Part shown: piece by piece, positions 1 through 7,754 of the stretch | Numbering within the stretch: the first letter of the stretch is position 1 | Layout of the letters: every line of letters begins with the position of its first letter | From: Acetobacteraceae bacterium | Lineage (GTDB): Bacteria > Pseudomonadota > Alphaproteobacteria > Acetobacterales > Acetobacteraceae | Length of the DNA: 64,000 nucleotides | Direction: 5' to 3' | Assembly: GCA_027482245.1 (NCBI GenBank) | Contig: JAIXWG010000064.1 | Coordinates: forward strand, 186,001-250,000 | Notes under the pieces: generated by a model | The model's database searches: none | The model's input: the letters and a program-made list of their open reading frames with translations, nothing else | Told to the model about the DNA's origin: nothing | Position numbers and translations under genes: made by a program

Positions 1-1
1 T

Positions 2-604
2 CCCTACCAGGAGGACCACGATGCCGGGGAGACGGTGCTGCCCCCGCTTCGGCTCCGCGGCATGGCGGTGCGCAACCTGATCGTCGCCAAAGGCGTGCTG
101 GCACCGGAGGAGATCCGCGCGGAGATCGAGCGCATGGACGCCCGCAGCCCGCACAATGGCGCGGCGGTGGTGGCGCGGGCCTGGGTGGATCCCGCCTTCG
201 CCGCGCGGCTCGCCGCCGATGCGCCGGCGGCGGTGAAGGAACTCGGCCTCGATGCGGCGGGGACGAAGCTGGCGGCGCTGTTCAACACCGACGCGCGCCA
301 TCACCTCGTCGTCTGCACGCTCTGCTCCTGCTACCCGCGCACGATCATCGGCAGGCCCCCCGCCTGGTACAAGAGCCGCGCCTACCGTGCCCGCGCCGTG
401 CGCGACCCGCGCGGCATCCTGCGGGAGTTCGGCACGGAACTGCCGCCGGGCGTGGAGTTGCGCGTCCACGACAGCAATGCGGAGCTCCGCTACCTCGTCA
501 TCCCCGCGCGCCCCGCAGGGACGGAAGGGTGGGAGGAGGCGCGGCTGGCCACGCTGGTGACGCGGGATTCGATGATCGGCGTGACGACGGCGCGCAGCCC
601 CTGA
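2..604 (+). CDS. nthA: Nitrile hydratase alpha subunit, cobalt type (5' end outside window)
   Basis: This subunit carries the metal site that hydrates nitriles to amides in the cytoplasm. The metal-claw motif VCTLCSCYPR is encoded at about 311-340. Threonine inside CTLCSC is the cobalt-type signature; iron-type enzymes have serine there. The downstream RAYRARAVRDPRGILREFG block and C-terminal beta region are also typical. The frame is open to the window edge and already reads like the family N-terminus (PYQEDHDAGE), so the gene is probably cut on the left. In-frame GTG at 35 and ATG at 62 are less likely starts. About 200 codons are visible, close to full family length. The beta subunit is presumably upstream. 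Confidence 0.88.
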   Translation, partial: PYQEDHDAGETVLPPLRLRGMAVRNLIVAKGVLAPEEIRAEIERMDARSPHNGAAVVARAWVDPAFAARLAADAPAAVKELGLDAAGTKLAALFNTDARHHLVVCTLCSCYPRTIIGRPPAWYKSRAYRARAVRDPRGILREFGTELPPGVELRVHDSNAELRYLVIPARPAGTEGWEEARLATLVTRDSMIGVTTARSP

Positions 605-607
605 GCG

Positions 608-1069
608 TCAGGGAAAGGGGCGCAGGCTGGCCTCCATCGCGGCGGTGATGACCTGCGCCTGGTGCGCCACGCTGCCGCGGCCGAGGCGTTCCAGCAGCCG
701 GTGCTCCACCGCGGCGCCCGCCAGGATGCCGGGCGCCAACTCCCCGGAGAAGGCCATGGTCCAGCCTTCGAAGCGGCGGCAGGCGATGGGCACGAATTCC
801 AGCAGCCGCACATCCTGGTGACGCGCATCCGCCAGGATGCGGTCGAAGGTATCCAACACCGCGGCGCCAGGGCCCTCCAGCACCTGGGCGAAGCAGCCAT
901 CGCCCAGGCACAGCGCGCCGGTGATGGAATGGAGCCCGTTGCGCCAGCTGGCATCCACCGCCACCGCCCGGGCCACGCGATGCAGGCTGGCCGTATCGCG
1001 TTCCACGGCCCGGCTGACATAGGACAGGGCAAAGAGGCCGCCCTGCCCCCCGCCCCCCTTCGACGCCAT
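608..1069 (-). CDS. BLUF-domain blue-light sensor protein
   Basis: BLUF domains bind FAD and switch a hydrogen-bond network in blue light. From the ATG chosen here (153 aa), the flavin-site pieces are visible: the Tyr of LSYVS (about residue 17), the Asn before SITGAL (about 44), the Gln of FAQVLEG (about 62) and the Trp-x-Met of GWTMAF (about 103-105). A DARH motif also fits the family. No output domain follows, so this is a short stand-alone BLUF protein with about 50 extra C-terminal residues. A GTG at 1093 is an alternative start. It lies 10 bp downstream of the isochorismatase-like gene and may share its transcript. Confidence 0.85.
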   Translation of the reverse strand: MASKGGGGQGGLFALSYVSRAVERDTASLHRVARAVAVDASWRNGLHSITGALCLGDGCFAQVLEGPGAAVLDTFDRILADARHQDVRLLEFVPIACRRFEGWTMAFSGELAPGILAGAAVEHRLLERLGRGSVAHQAQVITAAMEASLRPFP

Positions 1070-1103
1070 CACCCGCGCCCCCGCGGCAGGCACGCCACGC
1101 GCG

Positions 1104-1805
1104 TCACTCCGCCGCGCAGGCGGGCGCGAAGCGGGACGTCAGTTCCCGCTCCACGTAATCCAGGCTCTCGACATCCGCGAACTTCATGTCGAGGTCGAAG
1201 AGGTTGGCGCGATGCGCGCTGGGGCTGCGGTCCCCGCAGGCATCCTCCACCAGCACGGTGCGGAAATTGTGGGAGAAGGCGTCCATCGCGCCCGCCCGCA
1301 CGCAGCCGGAGGTGCTGATGCCGCAGATGATGACGGTATCGACCTCGTCGTAGCGCAGGAACGCTTCCAGCGGCGTCGCGAAGAAGCAGGAGGGCTTGTT
1401 CTTCATCACCACGCGGTCCTGCTCCCGCGGCGCATAGGCTTCCGGCCATTCATCGGCGCGGGGATCGCGGCTGTACTGGTAGTCCCCGGCGGTGCCGAGC
1501 TTCAGGTTCCAGATGCCGCGATAGCTGGGATGCGTGCGGCCGTCGCGGCGGGAGTAGTAGATCGGCAGGTCGAGCCGCCGGAACAGCGCCGTCAGCCGCG
1601 TCAGCGCGGCCAGCAGTTCCGGCATCTCCCGCCCGCATTGGGAATAGACAGGATCGACAAACATGTAGGTGGTGTCGATGTTCAGCAGCGCCGGCCGGCG
1701 GCCGATGCCGATGCGGCGCGCGAAGCCGCCCTTGCGGTAGGTCTCCAGTTCCTCGTCCGGCACGAAGCCCCGCCATTTCGCGAGCTTCTCGAGATCATCT
1801 GCCAT
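1104..1805 (-). CDS. Isochorismatase-fold cysteine hydrolase (N-carbamoylsarcosine amidase-like)
   Basis: This is a 233-residue cytoplasmic amidohydrolase of the isochorismatase superfamily. The Asp-Lys-Cys triad is visible: Asp44 in LNIDTTYMF, Lys137 in MKNKPSCFF, and Cys168 in the GISTSGCVRAGAMDA loop that follows the cis-peptide. The longer N-terminus and the FDLDMKFADV tail resemble N-carbamoylsarcosine or maleamate amidohydrolases rather than nicotinamidases; the substrate is unknown. The start is the ATG giving MADDLEKL; the open frame continues upstream only as noise. It lies 74 bp after the ABC permease on the same strand, so it may hydrolyse an imported amide or ureido compound. Confidence 0.82.
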   Translation of the reverse strand: MADDLEKLAKWRGFVPDEELETYRKGGFARRIGIGRRPALLNIDTTYMFVDPVYSQCGREMPELLAALTRLTALFRRLDLPIYYSRRDGRTHPSYRGIWNLKLGTAGDYQYSRDPRADEWPEAYAPREQDRVVMKNKPSCFFATPLEAFLRYDEVDTVIICGISTSGCVRAGAMDAFSHNFRTVLVEDACGDRSPSAHRANLFDLDMKFADVESLDYVERELTSRFAPACAAE

Positions 1806-1879
1806 GGCACGTCCCCTGTTGATTCGTTGGACGGCAGCATAGACGAGCGTGGCGCGCCGTGAAGTCGCGCCATACGCGG

Positions 1880-2656
1880 TCAGAAGGCGCGCTTGAGCCC
1901 GACCATGCGCTCGATCGCCAGCACCCCGATCACGGCAAACAGCACGGAGAGCGTCGCCGCCGCGGCTGCCGTCGGATCGAAATCGTAGGTCAGGAAATCG
2001 AACAGCGCGAGTGGCAGCGTGTTGCCGCCGACCGGCTTCAGCAGCAGGGAGATGGTGAACATGTCGAAGCTGACGATGAAGGCGAAGAGCCCGCCCGTCA
2101 GCATCCCTGGCCGTGCCAGCGGCAGCAGCACGCGGCGGAAGGTCTCGAAGCCCCCCGCGCCGAGGCTCGCGGAGGCCTCCTCCATCGCGGGATCCACCTG
2201 TTCCAGCGCCGCCACGATGGCGAGGAAGGCGAAGGGGAAGGCGATGACGACATGCGCCACCTGCAACCCCGTGAGTGTCTTGCCGAGGCCGATGCCATTC
2301 AGGAAGAACAGCAGCCCGATCGCCGTCAGCAGTTCCGGCAACAGCAGCGGCAGCGTCATGGCGACACGGAAGGCGGCGCCGAGCCGCCGCGACAGCGCGC
2401 GGTGGCAGAGCGCGGCCAGCGTCGCCAGCACCACCGTCACCACCACCGTGGTCGCCGCCACCTGGAGTGAGAGCAGCAGCGCCTCCCGGAAGGTCTCGCT
2501 GGCCAGGAAGCGCTGGAACCATTTCAGCGACAATCCCTGCGGCGGCACACGCATCAACTCGCCCGCCGTCAGCGACGCCGCCACCACCGCCACCAGCGGC
2601 AGCAGCAGGAAGGCGTAGATCACGCCGAGCACGGCGGCGGAGAGTGCACGGCTCAT
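1880..2656 (-). CDS. ABC transporter permease, PotC-like
   Basis: Inner-membrane permease (258 aa) with about six membrane segments and the EAA loop that contacts the ATPase (around EEASASLGAGGFETFRRVLL). It belongs to the spermidine/putrescine, thiamine and iron family of importers. The start overlaps the stop of the upstream permease by an ATGA junction, so the two are translated together. Binding protein, ATPase and both permeases are contiguous. Substrate is not evident from the sequence; the neighbouring oxygenase and amidohydrolase suggest a small organic nitrogen compound. Confidence 0.87.
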   Translation of the reverse strand: MSRALSAAVLGVIYAFLLLPLVAVVAASLTAGELMRVPPQGLSLKWFQRFLASETFREALLLSLQVAATTVVVTVVLATLAALCHRALSRRLGAAFRVAMTLPLLLPELLTAIGLLFFLNGIGLGKTLTGLQVAHVVIAFPFAFLAIVAALEQVDPAMEEASASLGAGGFETFRRVLLPLARPGMLTGGLFAFIVSFDMFTISLLLKPVGGNTLPLALFDFLTYDFDPTAAAAATLSVLFAVIGVLAIERMVGLKRAF

Positions 2657-3507
2657 GCGCGCGTCCGCTCCGCGAGCCGGTGCGTCGCCAGGGTGAAGAG
2701 GATGACGACGCCGAGCGTGGAGGCCGCCATGATCACGGCGAGCGCCGCGCCGAAGGGCCAGGCGAAGGAACCGATCAGCTCCCGCACCACCACGGCCGGC
2801 ATGTAGGCGATGCCCTGCCCGCCCAGCAGGGCCGGCGTCACATAGGCGGCGACGGACAGCACGAAGACCAGCGTGACACCCGCCTGCACCCCGGGGAAGG
2901 AGAGCGGCAGCGTCACGCGGCGGAAGGTCTCGAAGGTTCCGGCGCCGAGGGAGGCGGAGGCATCGCGCAACTCCGGCCGCACGTTGCGCAGCGCGGTGGC
3001 GATGGGCAGCACCATGAAGGGCGTGAAGACATGTACCAGCGCCATCACGACGATGCCCTGCGTGAACAGCACCCGGACCGGCCTTTCGATCAGCCCCGCC
3101 GCCATGGCCCAGCGGTTGAACGGCCCATCCACCGCCACCAGCACCATCCAGCCGAAGTTCCGCACCAGCACGCCGATCAGCAGGGGCGAGACGATGCAGG
3201 CATAGAACACCACATGCCACCGCCCCTGCAGGCGGGAGAGGTGCAGCGCCAGCGGGAAGGAGATCACCAGGCAGAGCGCCGTGATCAGCGCCCCCGTCAG
3301 CAGGCTGCGCACCAGCGCGCCGGTATAGAGCGGGTCGCCCAGCGCGCGGCCGTAATGCATCAGCGTGTGGCCGCTGCCGAAGGGCTGGCCGAAGGCCGGC
3401 GCCCGGAAGCTCATCGCCACCATCTCGACATAGGGCAGCACGAAGAACAGCGTCAGCAGCAGGATGGCGGGAAGCCCCAGCAGCAGCCGCGGCAGCGCGC
3501 GCCTCAC
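2653..3507 (-). CDS. ABC transporter permease, PotB-like
   Basis: First permease of the importer, 284 aa, with an N-terminal membrane helix (LLLGLPAILLLTLFFVLPYV) and about six helices overall. The EAA motif is recognisable around LRDASASLGAGTFETFRRVTLP. It pairs with the PotC-like permease to form the channel. It overlaps the ATPase gene upstream and the second permease downstream by 4 bp each, a fully coupled operon. Confidence 0.87.
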   Translation of the reverse strand: MRRALPRLLLGLPAILLLTLFFVLPYVEMVAMSFRAPAFGQPFGSGHTLMHYGRALGDPLYTGALVRSLLTGALITALCLVISFPLALHLSRLQGRWHVVFYACIVSPLLIGVLVRNFGWMVLVAVDGPFNRWAMAAGLIERPVRVLFTQGIVVMALVHVFTPFMVLPIATALRNVRPELRDASASLGAGTFETFRRVTLPLSFPGVQAGVTLVFVLSVAAYVTPALLGGQGIAYMPAVVVRELIGSFAWPFGAALAVIMAASTLGVVILFTLATHRLAERTRA

Positions 3508-4571
3508 TGCGGGATATCCGGCATCAGCCAGGCATGCGCCGTATCGACGGTGAGCCCGACCGTCATGCCCGGCTGCACCACCGCATGCGGGCTCGCCTGC
3601 AACCGCAGCCGCGTGCCATCGGCCAGGGACACCTCGCAGGCCAGCGCGGCGCCCAGGAAGGCGGCGCCGATCACCAGCGCCGGGATGGCGCCCGGCGCGC
3701 CGGGATCCATCAGGGACAGCGCCTCCGGCCGCAGCATCAGCATGGCGGCATCGCCGGGGTGGATGCCCTCCGCCCCCGGCACGGGCAGCACGACGCCGCC
3801 GAAGGGCACGTGGAAGCTGCCATCCGCCGTGCGGTCCCGCGGGCGGGCGGGGATGATGTTCGCCTCCCCCGTGAAGCGGGCGACATAGGCTTCGGCGGGG
3901 CGCTGGTAGATCTCCCGCGGCGTCGCGAATTGCGCGACGCGCCCTGCCTTCATCACCGCGATCCGGTCGGACAGCGCCATCGCCTCCGCCTGGTCATGCG
4001 TCACGTAGAAGGCGGTGATGCGGGCGCGCTGCTGCACGTCCCGGATCAGCCAGCGCACCTCCTCCCGCAACCTGGCGTCGAGGTTCGCCAGCGGTTCGTC
4101 CAGCAGCAACAGGCGCGGGCGGATCACCAGCGCGCGGGCCAGCGCGACGCGCTGCTGCTGCCCGCCGGACAGCGCGCGCGGCAGCCGGTCCTCAAGCCCC
4201 TGCAGGCGGACCATGGCCAGCGCATCGGCCACGCGGGCACGCTGTTCCGCCTTCGGCAGGCGGCGCACCGCCAAGCCATAGGCGACGTTGTCGAACACCG
4301 TCAGGTGCGGGAACAGCGCGTAGTTCTGGAACACCACGCCGAAGTCGCGCTTCTGCGGCGGCAGGCCGGTGACGCTGGTGCCATCCACCAGGATGTCCCC
4401 GCCATCCGGGTCCATGAAGCCCGCGATACAGCGCAGCGTCGTCGTCTTGCCGCAGCCGGACGGGCCGAGGAGGGATACCAGCTCTCCCTCCCGCGCCTGC
4501 AAGGTCACGCCATCCAGCGCCAGCGTCGTGCCGTAGCGCTTGGTCAGCCCGGTGATGTCGATCTGGGTCAC
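3504..4571 (-). CDS. ABC transporter ATP-binding protein, PotA-like
   Basis: Cytoplasmic ATPase of the importer, 355 aa. Walker A is GPSGCGKTT, the signature is LSGGQQQRVALARAL, and Walker B is LLLLDEPLANLD followed by the switch His in YVTHDQAEA. The last 100 or so residues form the TOBE-type regulatory domain typical of PotA, CysA and FbpC proteins. The gene sits 27 bp after the binding-protein gene and overlaps the first permease by 4 bp. Confidence 0.92.
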   Translation of the reverse strand: MTQIDITGLTKRYGTTLALDGVTLQAREGELVSLLGPSGCGKTTTLRCIAGFMDPDGGDILVDGTSVTGLPPQKRDFGVVFQNYALFPHLTVFDNVAYGLAVRRLPKAEQRARVADALAMVRLQGLEDRLPRALSGGQQQRVALARALVIRPRLLLLDEPLANLDARLREEVRWLIRDVQQRARITAFYVTHDQAEAMALSDRIAVMKAGRVAQFATPREIYQRPAEAYVARFTGEANIIPARPRDRTADGSFHVPFGGVVLPVPGAEGIHPGDAAMLMLRPEALSLMDPGAPGAIPALVIGAAFLGAALACEVSLADGTRLRLQASPHAVVQPGMTVGLTVDTAHAWLMPDIPQ

Positions 4572-4598
4572 GCCGGCGCCCCCCGCGCCGCGCCGGCT

Positions 4599-5630
4599 TC
4601 AGATCGCCCGCGCCCAGCGCTCATTCATCTGGGTCGCAAGGCGCGCGGCCAGCCCCCAGTCGAAGGTCAGCGTGCGGCGCAGCGCGTCCTGCGTGATGGG
4701 CAGCGCATCGGCCAGGTCCTGCGGGATGGCGACGGTGGTGTTGACCGGCGCCACGAAGAACTCACGCGCCAGCTGCAATTGCAGGTCGGGCGACAGCATC
4801 AGGTCGATGTACTTCGCCATCGCCTCCTGGTCCGCGGCGTTCGCGCTGGCGGCGATGCTGAAGGTCTGGTCGAACATCATCAGCCCGTCCTCCGGCTGGA
4901 TGATCTCGATCGGCACGCCGCGGCGCTTCAGCGGGATCACCTCCCCATAGTCCAGCGGCGCGATCGCCACCTGGCCCTGCGCCAGCAGCGGCGCGATCTG
5001 GCCGGAGAAGGCGACCTGCGGAAAGGGCTTCAGCTCCGCCATCTTGGCGATGCCGGTGTCGAGGTCATCGGGACCGCGGCCGAACATCGTGCCCGCCTGC
5101 ATCAGCAGCATGATCGCCGCCGAGTTTGTGATGGAATAGAGGCCGAGCTGCCCGCGGTAGCGGGGGTCCCACAGTTCCCGCCAGCTCTTCGGCGGCACGC
5201 GCACCATGTCGGTGCGGTAGGCGATCCCGATGGGGGAGATCATGCCGATCACGCCCCGCTCACCCGCGCTGCGCGCCACGGGCAGCAGGTTCGCGATGTT
5301 CGGGATGCGCGCTTCCGGCAGGGGCGCGAAAAACTCCTCCTGCCGCAGCAGCACGGCGAAGCGTTCATTCGTCATCAGCCCCGGGAAGGGGGGCGTGGCA
5401 CGGCCGGCGGCACGGAAATTCGTCACCCAGCCGCTGCCGACACCGATGTCGAGCCGCACGGGCCGGCCGATGGCCTGGCTCAGCTTCGGCACGATCGCGC
5501 TGCGCCAGAACTGCTCCCACCGCCCGCCATAGGTGTTGATCACGAAGGGCGCGCCGGATTGCGCGTGTGCCGCGCCGGCGGCGGCCATTGCTGCGGCACC
5601 ACCGAGGGCGGCGCGGCGGGTCATCATCAT
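4599..5630 (-). CDS. ABC transporter periplasmic substrate-binding protein, PotD-like
   Basis: Extracellular solute-binding protein, 343 aa from the chosen start. The N-terminus MMMTRRAALGG has a twin-arginine-like pair, a hydrophobic stretch and an AHA-Q cleavage site, so export by Tat or Sec is likely. The rest (VINTYGGRWEQFWRSAIVPK, VRVPPKSWRELWDPRYRG) is typical of the PotD/iron-binding class. An AAGGA ribosome site supports the ATG cluster at 5622-5630 over the further ATG at 5663. It is the second gene of an operon headed by the oxygenase. Confidence 0.88.
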   Translation of the reverse strand: MMMTRRAALGGAAAMAAAGAAHAQSGAPFVINTYGGRWEQFWRSAIVPKLSQAIGRPVRLDIGVGSGWVTNFRAAGRATPPFPGLMTNERFAVLLRQEEFFAPLPEARIPNIANLLPVARSAGERGVIGMISPIGIAYRTDMVRVPPKSWRELWDPRYRGQLGLYSITNSAAIMLLMQAGTMFGRGPDDLDTGIAKMAELKPFPQVAFSGQIAPLLAQGQVAIAPLDYGEVIPLKRRGVPIEIIQPEDGLMMFDQTFSIAASANAADQEAMAKYIDLMLSPDLQLQLAREFFVAPVNTTVAIPQDLADALPITQDALRRTLTFDWGLAARLATQMNERWARAI

Positions 5631-5667
5631 GGCAGGCAATCCTTCGGCGGCGTGGCAGGGCATGAGG

Positions 5668-6654
5668 TCAGGCGGCGGGCTGGCGGTAGGCGTAGTTCTT
5701 GTTCAGCCGTTCCAGCAGGTAGTCACCATAGAGCACGGGCGGGAAGCGCGGCGGGTTCGCCGGATCGGTGCAGGTGGGCAGGCATTCCACCCGCGCATCC
5801 ATGTCCATGTCGAAGAAGTAGGGGCAGGAATAGCGATCCCCGCCCGAGAGGTTCTTCACGCGGTGCGGCGTGGATTGCCAGCGGCCATTGGTCCAGCGCG
5901 CCAGCATGTCGGCCACGTTCACCACATAGGTGCCGCGGATCGGCATCGCCTTCAGCCAGGCGCCATCCTTCCGCCGCACCTCCAGCCCGCCCGACATGTC
6001 CTGCAGCAGGATGGTCAGGAAGCCGTAGTCGGTGTGCGGCGCAGATCCGAATTCGTCATCCGCGCTGTCCGGCGGCTGCGGCGGGTAGTGCAGCATGCGC
6101 AGGAAGGTGGTCGGCTTCTCGAAGAAGGGCAGCAGGAAGTCTGGCGCCAGGCCGAGCGCGATCGCCACGGGCCGCAGCAGCTTCCGGCAGAAATCCTCCA
6201 TCGCCGCCTGGTAGGCGAGCACGGCGGTGCGGAATTCCGGCAGTTCCGCCGGCCACTGGTTCGGCCCCTGCAAGGGCAGGCCGAAGCGCGGGTCATCCGC
6301 CGGCACCTCATGCATGAACATGAAGCTCTCGGAGAAATTCGGCTTCGTCACCTTCGCCACCGACGATGTCTGGATGACGGAGGTCTTGGGCGCCATGTAG
6401 CCGCGGTGGAACTCGTTCATGTCGATGGCGCGCTTGGCGGCATCGGGCAGCGCGTGGAAGGCGCGGGACGCGGCGAAGATCGCATCCTGCTGCGCCAGGC
6501 TGATCGGGGTGTTGGCGAAATAGGCGAAGCCGATGCCGCCGAAGGCCGCGTCGAGTTCCTTCGCGATGGCCTGGTCGCCGTCCGGCGTGCCAAGGCCCGC
6601 AAGGTCCACGAGGGGGAGCCTGTCCGGAAGCAGGGCATCATCTGCCGTCGTCAT
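5668..6654 (-). CDS. 2-oxoglutarate/Fe(II)-dependent oxygenase, isopenicillin N synthase family
   Basis: Non-heme iron oxygenase of 328 aa. The N-terminal DIOX_N-like part (PLVDLAGL, GFAYFANTPI) precedes the jelly-roll with the iron ligands His207 and Asp209 (PHTDYGF) and His264 (STPHRV). Arg274 in GGDRYSCPYF is placed to bind 2-oxoglutarate. It starts at the ATG with a GAGGG ribosome site; the longer open frame runs through the tRNA gene and cannot be coding. It heads the ABC importer operon, so it probably oxidises the imported substrate. Confidence 0.88.
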   Translation of the reverse strand: MTTADDALLPDRLPLVDLAGLGTPDGDQAIAKELDAAFGGIGFAYFANTPISLAQQDAIFAASRAFHALPDAAKRAIDMNEFHRGYMAPKTSVIQTSSVAKVTKPNFSESFMFMHEVPADDPRFGLPLQGPNQWPAELPEFRTAVLAYQAAMEDFCRKLLRPVAIALGLAPDFLLPFFEKPTTFLRMLHYPPQPPDSADDEFGSAPHTDYGFLTILLQDMSGGLEVRRKDGAWLKAMPIRGTYVVNVADMLARWTNGRWQSTPHRVKNLSGGDRYSCPYFFDMDMDARVECLPTCTDPANPPRFPPVLYGDYLLERLNKNYAYRQPAA

Positions 6655-6780
6655 GTGCAACCCTCGGCCCCCGTCATCGCGATCGTGGGGCGCAGCATGC
6701 ATCCCAGCGGATGGCGCCTCAAGACGGGTCAGGACCAGCAAATGCCGTGCCGGCGGGCGATCATTGACGGAGGGGGAAGG

Positions 6781-6855
6781 TGGAGCGGGCGGGGGGAATC
6801 GAACCCCCGACATTCAGCTTGGGAAGCTGACGTTCTACCTCTGAACTACGCCCGC
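6781..6855 (-). tRNA. tRNA-Gly (anticodon CCC), CCA encoded
   Basis: Read on the minus strand the sequence folds as a complete cloverleaf. There is a 7-bp acceptor stem GCGGGCG/CGCCCGC, a short D arm (GTTCAGAGGTAGAAC), anticodon stem TCAGC/GCTGA with loop TTCCCAA giving anticodon CCC, and a T arm GGGGG/CCCCC with loop TTCGATT. A U discriminator and a genomic CCA follow. It decodes GGG, a common glycine codon in such a GC-rich genome. Confidence 0.95.
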
Positions 6856-6902
6856 AGCCGGAGGTCCCCCTTTCTATCCGCCACGACCCTCCTCGGCAAG
6901 CG

Positions 6903-7754
6903 TCAGGCAGCAGCGGCCGGGCCGTAGCCGAAGCGCGCCATCAGCGGGCGGCAGACGGCTTCCACCGTCGCCACCTCCTCCGGCGCCAGTTCCGTCGCCC
7001 AGCCCGCGACCTCGCCGCGACGGAAGAAATTGGGCCGGTCCTCCGCCAGGCCGCCCACCCGGCCGGACAGTGCCAGCGCCTGCTTGACCGCCGGCAACCG
7101 GTGCCGCGCGACGGCTTCCGCGATCGCCCCCGCATCGGCCGCGATCCCCGCCCAGGCCGCGATCCCGCGGAGAACGCCAGGCCCGTCCGTGTGCAGGTCC
7201 TCGTAGCGCACCAGATGGAAGCGGGGGCCCGCCACCTCCGCCGCGATCGCCGCCTCGGCATAGGTCACCCAGCCCGCTGCCACATCGGCGATGGGCTTGC
7301 GCGTCCACGCCCCCCAGGCCTCCCCCGCCGCCGCCTTCCAGGAGGCAGCGACCGCCCGCGGGTCCCGGATGATCGCGAGCAGCCGGGCTTCCGGGAACAG
7401 CCGGGCGATCAGGTCGTGGTAGCGCAGGTTGGACGGCGTCTTCTCCAGCAGCGTCTCATCGGGGCCCGCGCCAGGCGCCAGGCGGCGCAACACCGTCTCC
7501 ACCATCGGCCGGACCAGCTCCGCCTCGAAGCGCGCCGCGTCGAACAGGTGGCGGATGCCGTCATCGGACCGCAGCGCCGCCTCGGACTGGTAGCCCCGCA
7601 GCAGCGCATCGGCGTAGACGCGGAAGACATGCGTCTCCCGCCCCGTCCGCACGCCGGGCAGGGCGCCGAGCATCAGCTGCAGCCAGGTCGTGCCGCTGCG
7701 CGGGCAGCCCCCCAGGAAGAGCAGCCGCGGCAGAGCCCCGGCCGGCGGCGTCAC
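6903..7754 (-). CDS. Sulfotransferase family protein
   Basis: This 283-residue protein has the PAPS 5'-phosphosulfate loop PRSGTTWL at residues 18-25 and the 3'-phosphate motif region IIRDPRAVAASW further on. These are the two hallmarks of sulfotransferases that move sulfate onto sugars or lipids. It starts with GTG and overlaps the pyruvyltransferase stop by 4 bp (GTGA). It is the last gene of a three-gene glycan operon, so the acceptor is probably an extracellular polysaccharide or glycolipid. Confidence 0.87.
   Translation of the reverse strand: MTPPAGALPRLLFLGGCPRSGTTWLQLMLGALPGVRTGRETHVFRVYADALLRGYQSEAALRSDDGIRHLFDAARFEAELVRPMVETVLRRLAPGAGPDETLLEKTPSNLRYHDLIARLFPEARLLAIIRDPRAVAASWKAAAGEAWGAWTRKPIADVAAGWVTYAEAAIAAEVAGPRFHLVRYEDLHTDGPGVLRGIAAWAGIAADAGAIAEAVARHRLPAVKQALALSGRVGGLAEDRPNFFRRGEVAGWATELAPEEVATVEAVCRPLMARFGYGPAAAA

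Noticed and set aside
11..80. Strong AGGAGG before ATG 21
   Set aside because: That ATG opens only a 19-codon frame, out of phase with nitrile hydratase; the real frame runs in from the window edge.
5668..6813. Extended oxygenase frame starting inside the tRNA
   Set aside because: The first 53 codons overlap a complete tRNA-Gly; the natural start with a ribosome site is at 6654.
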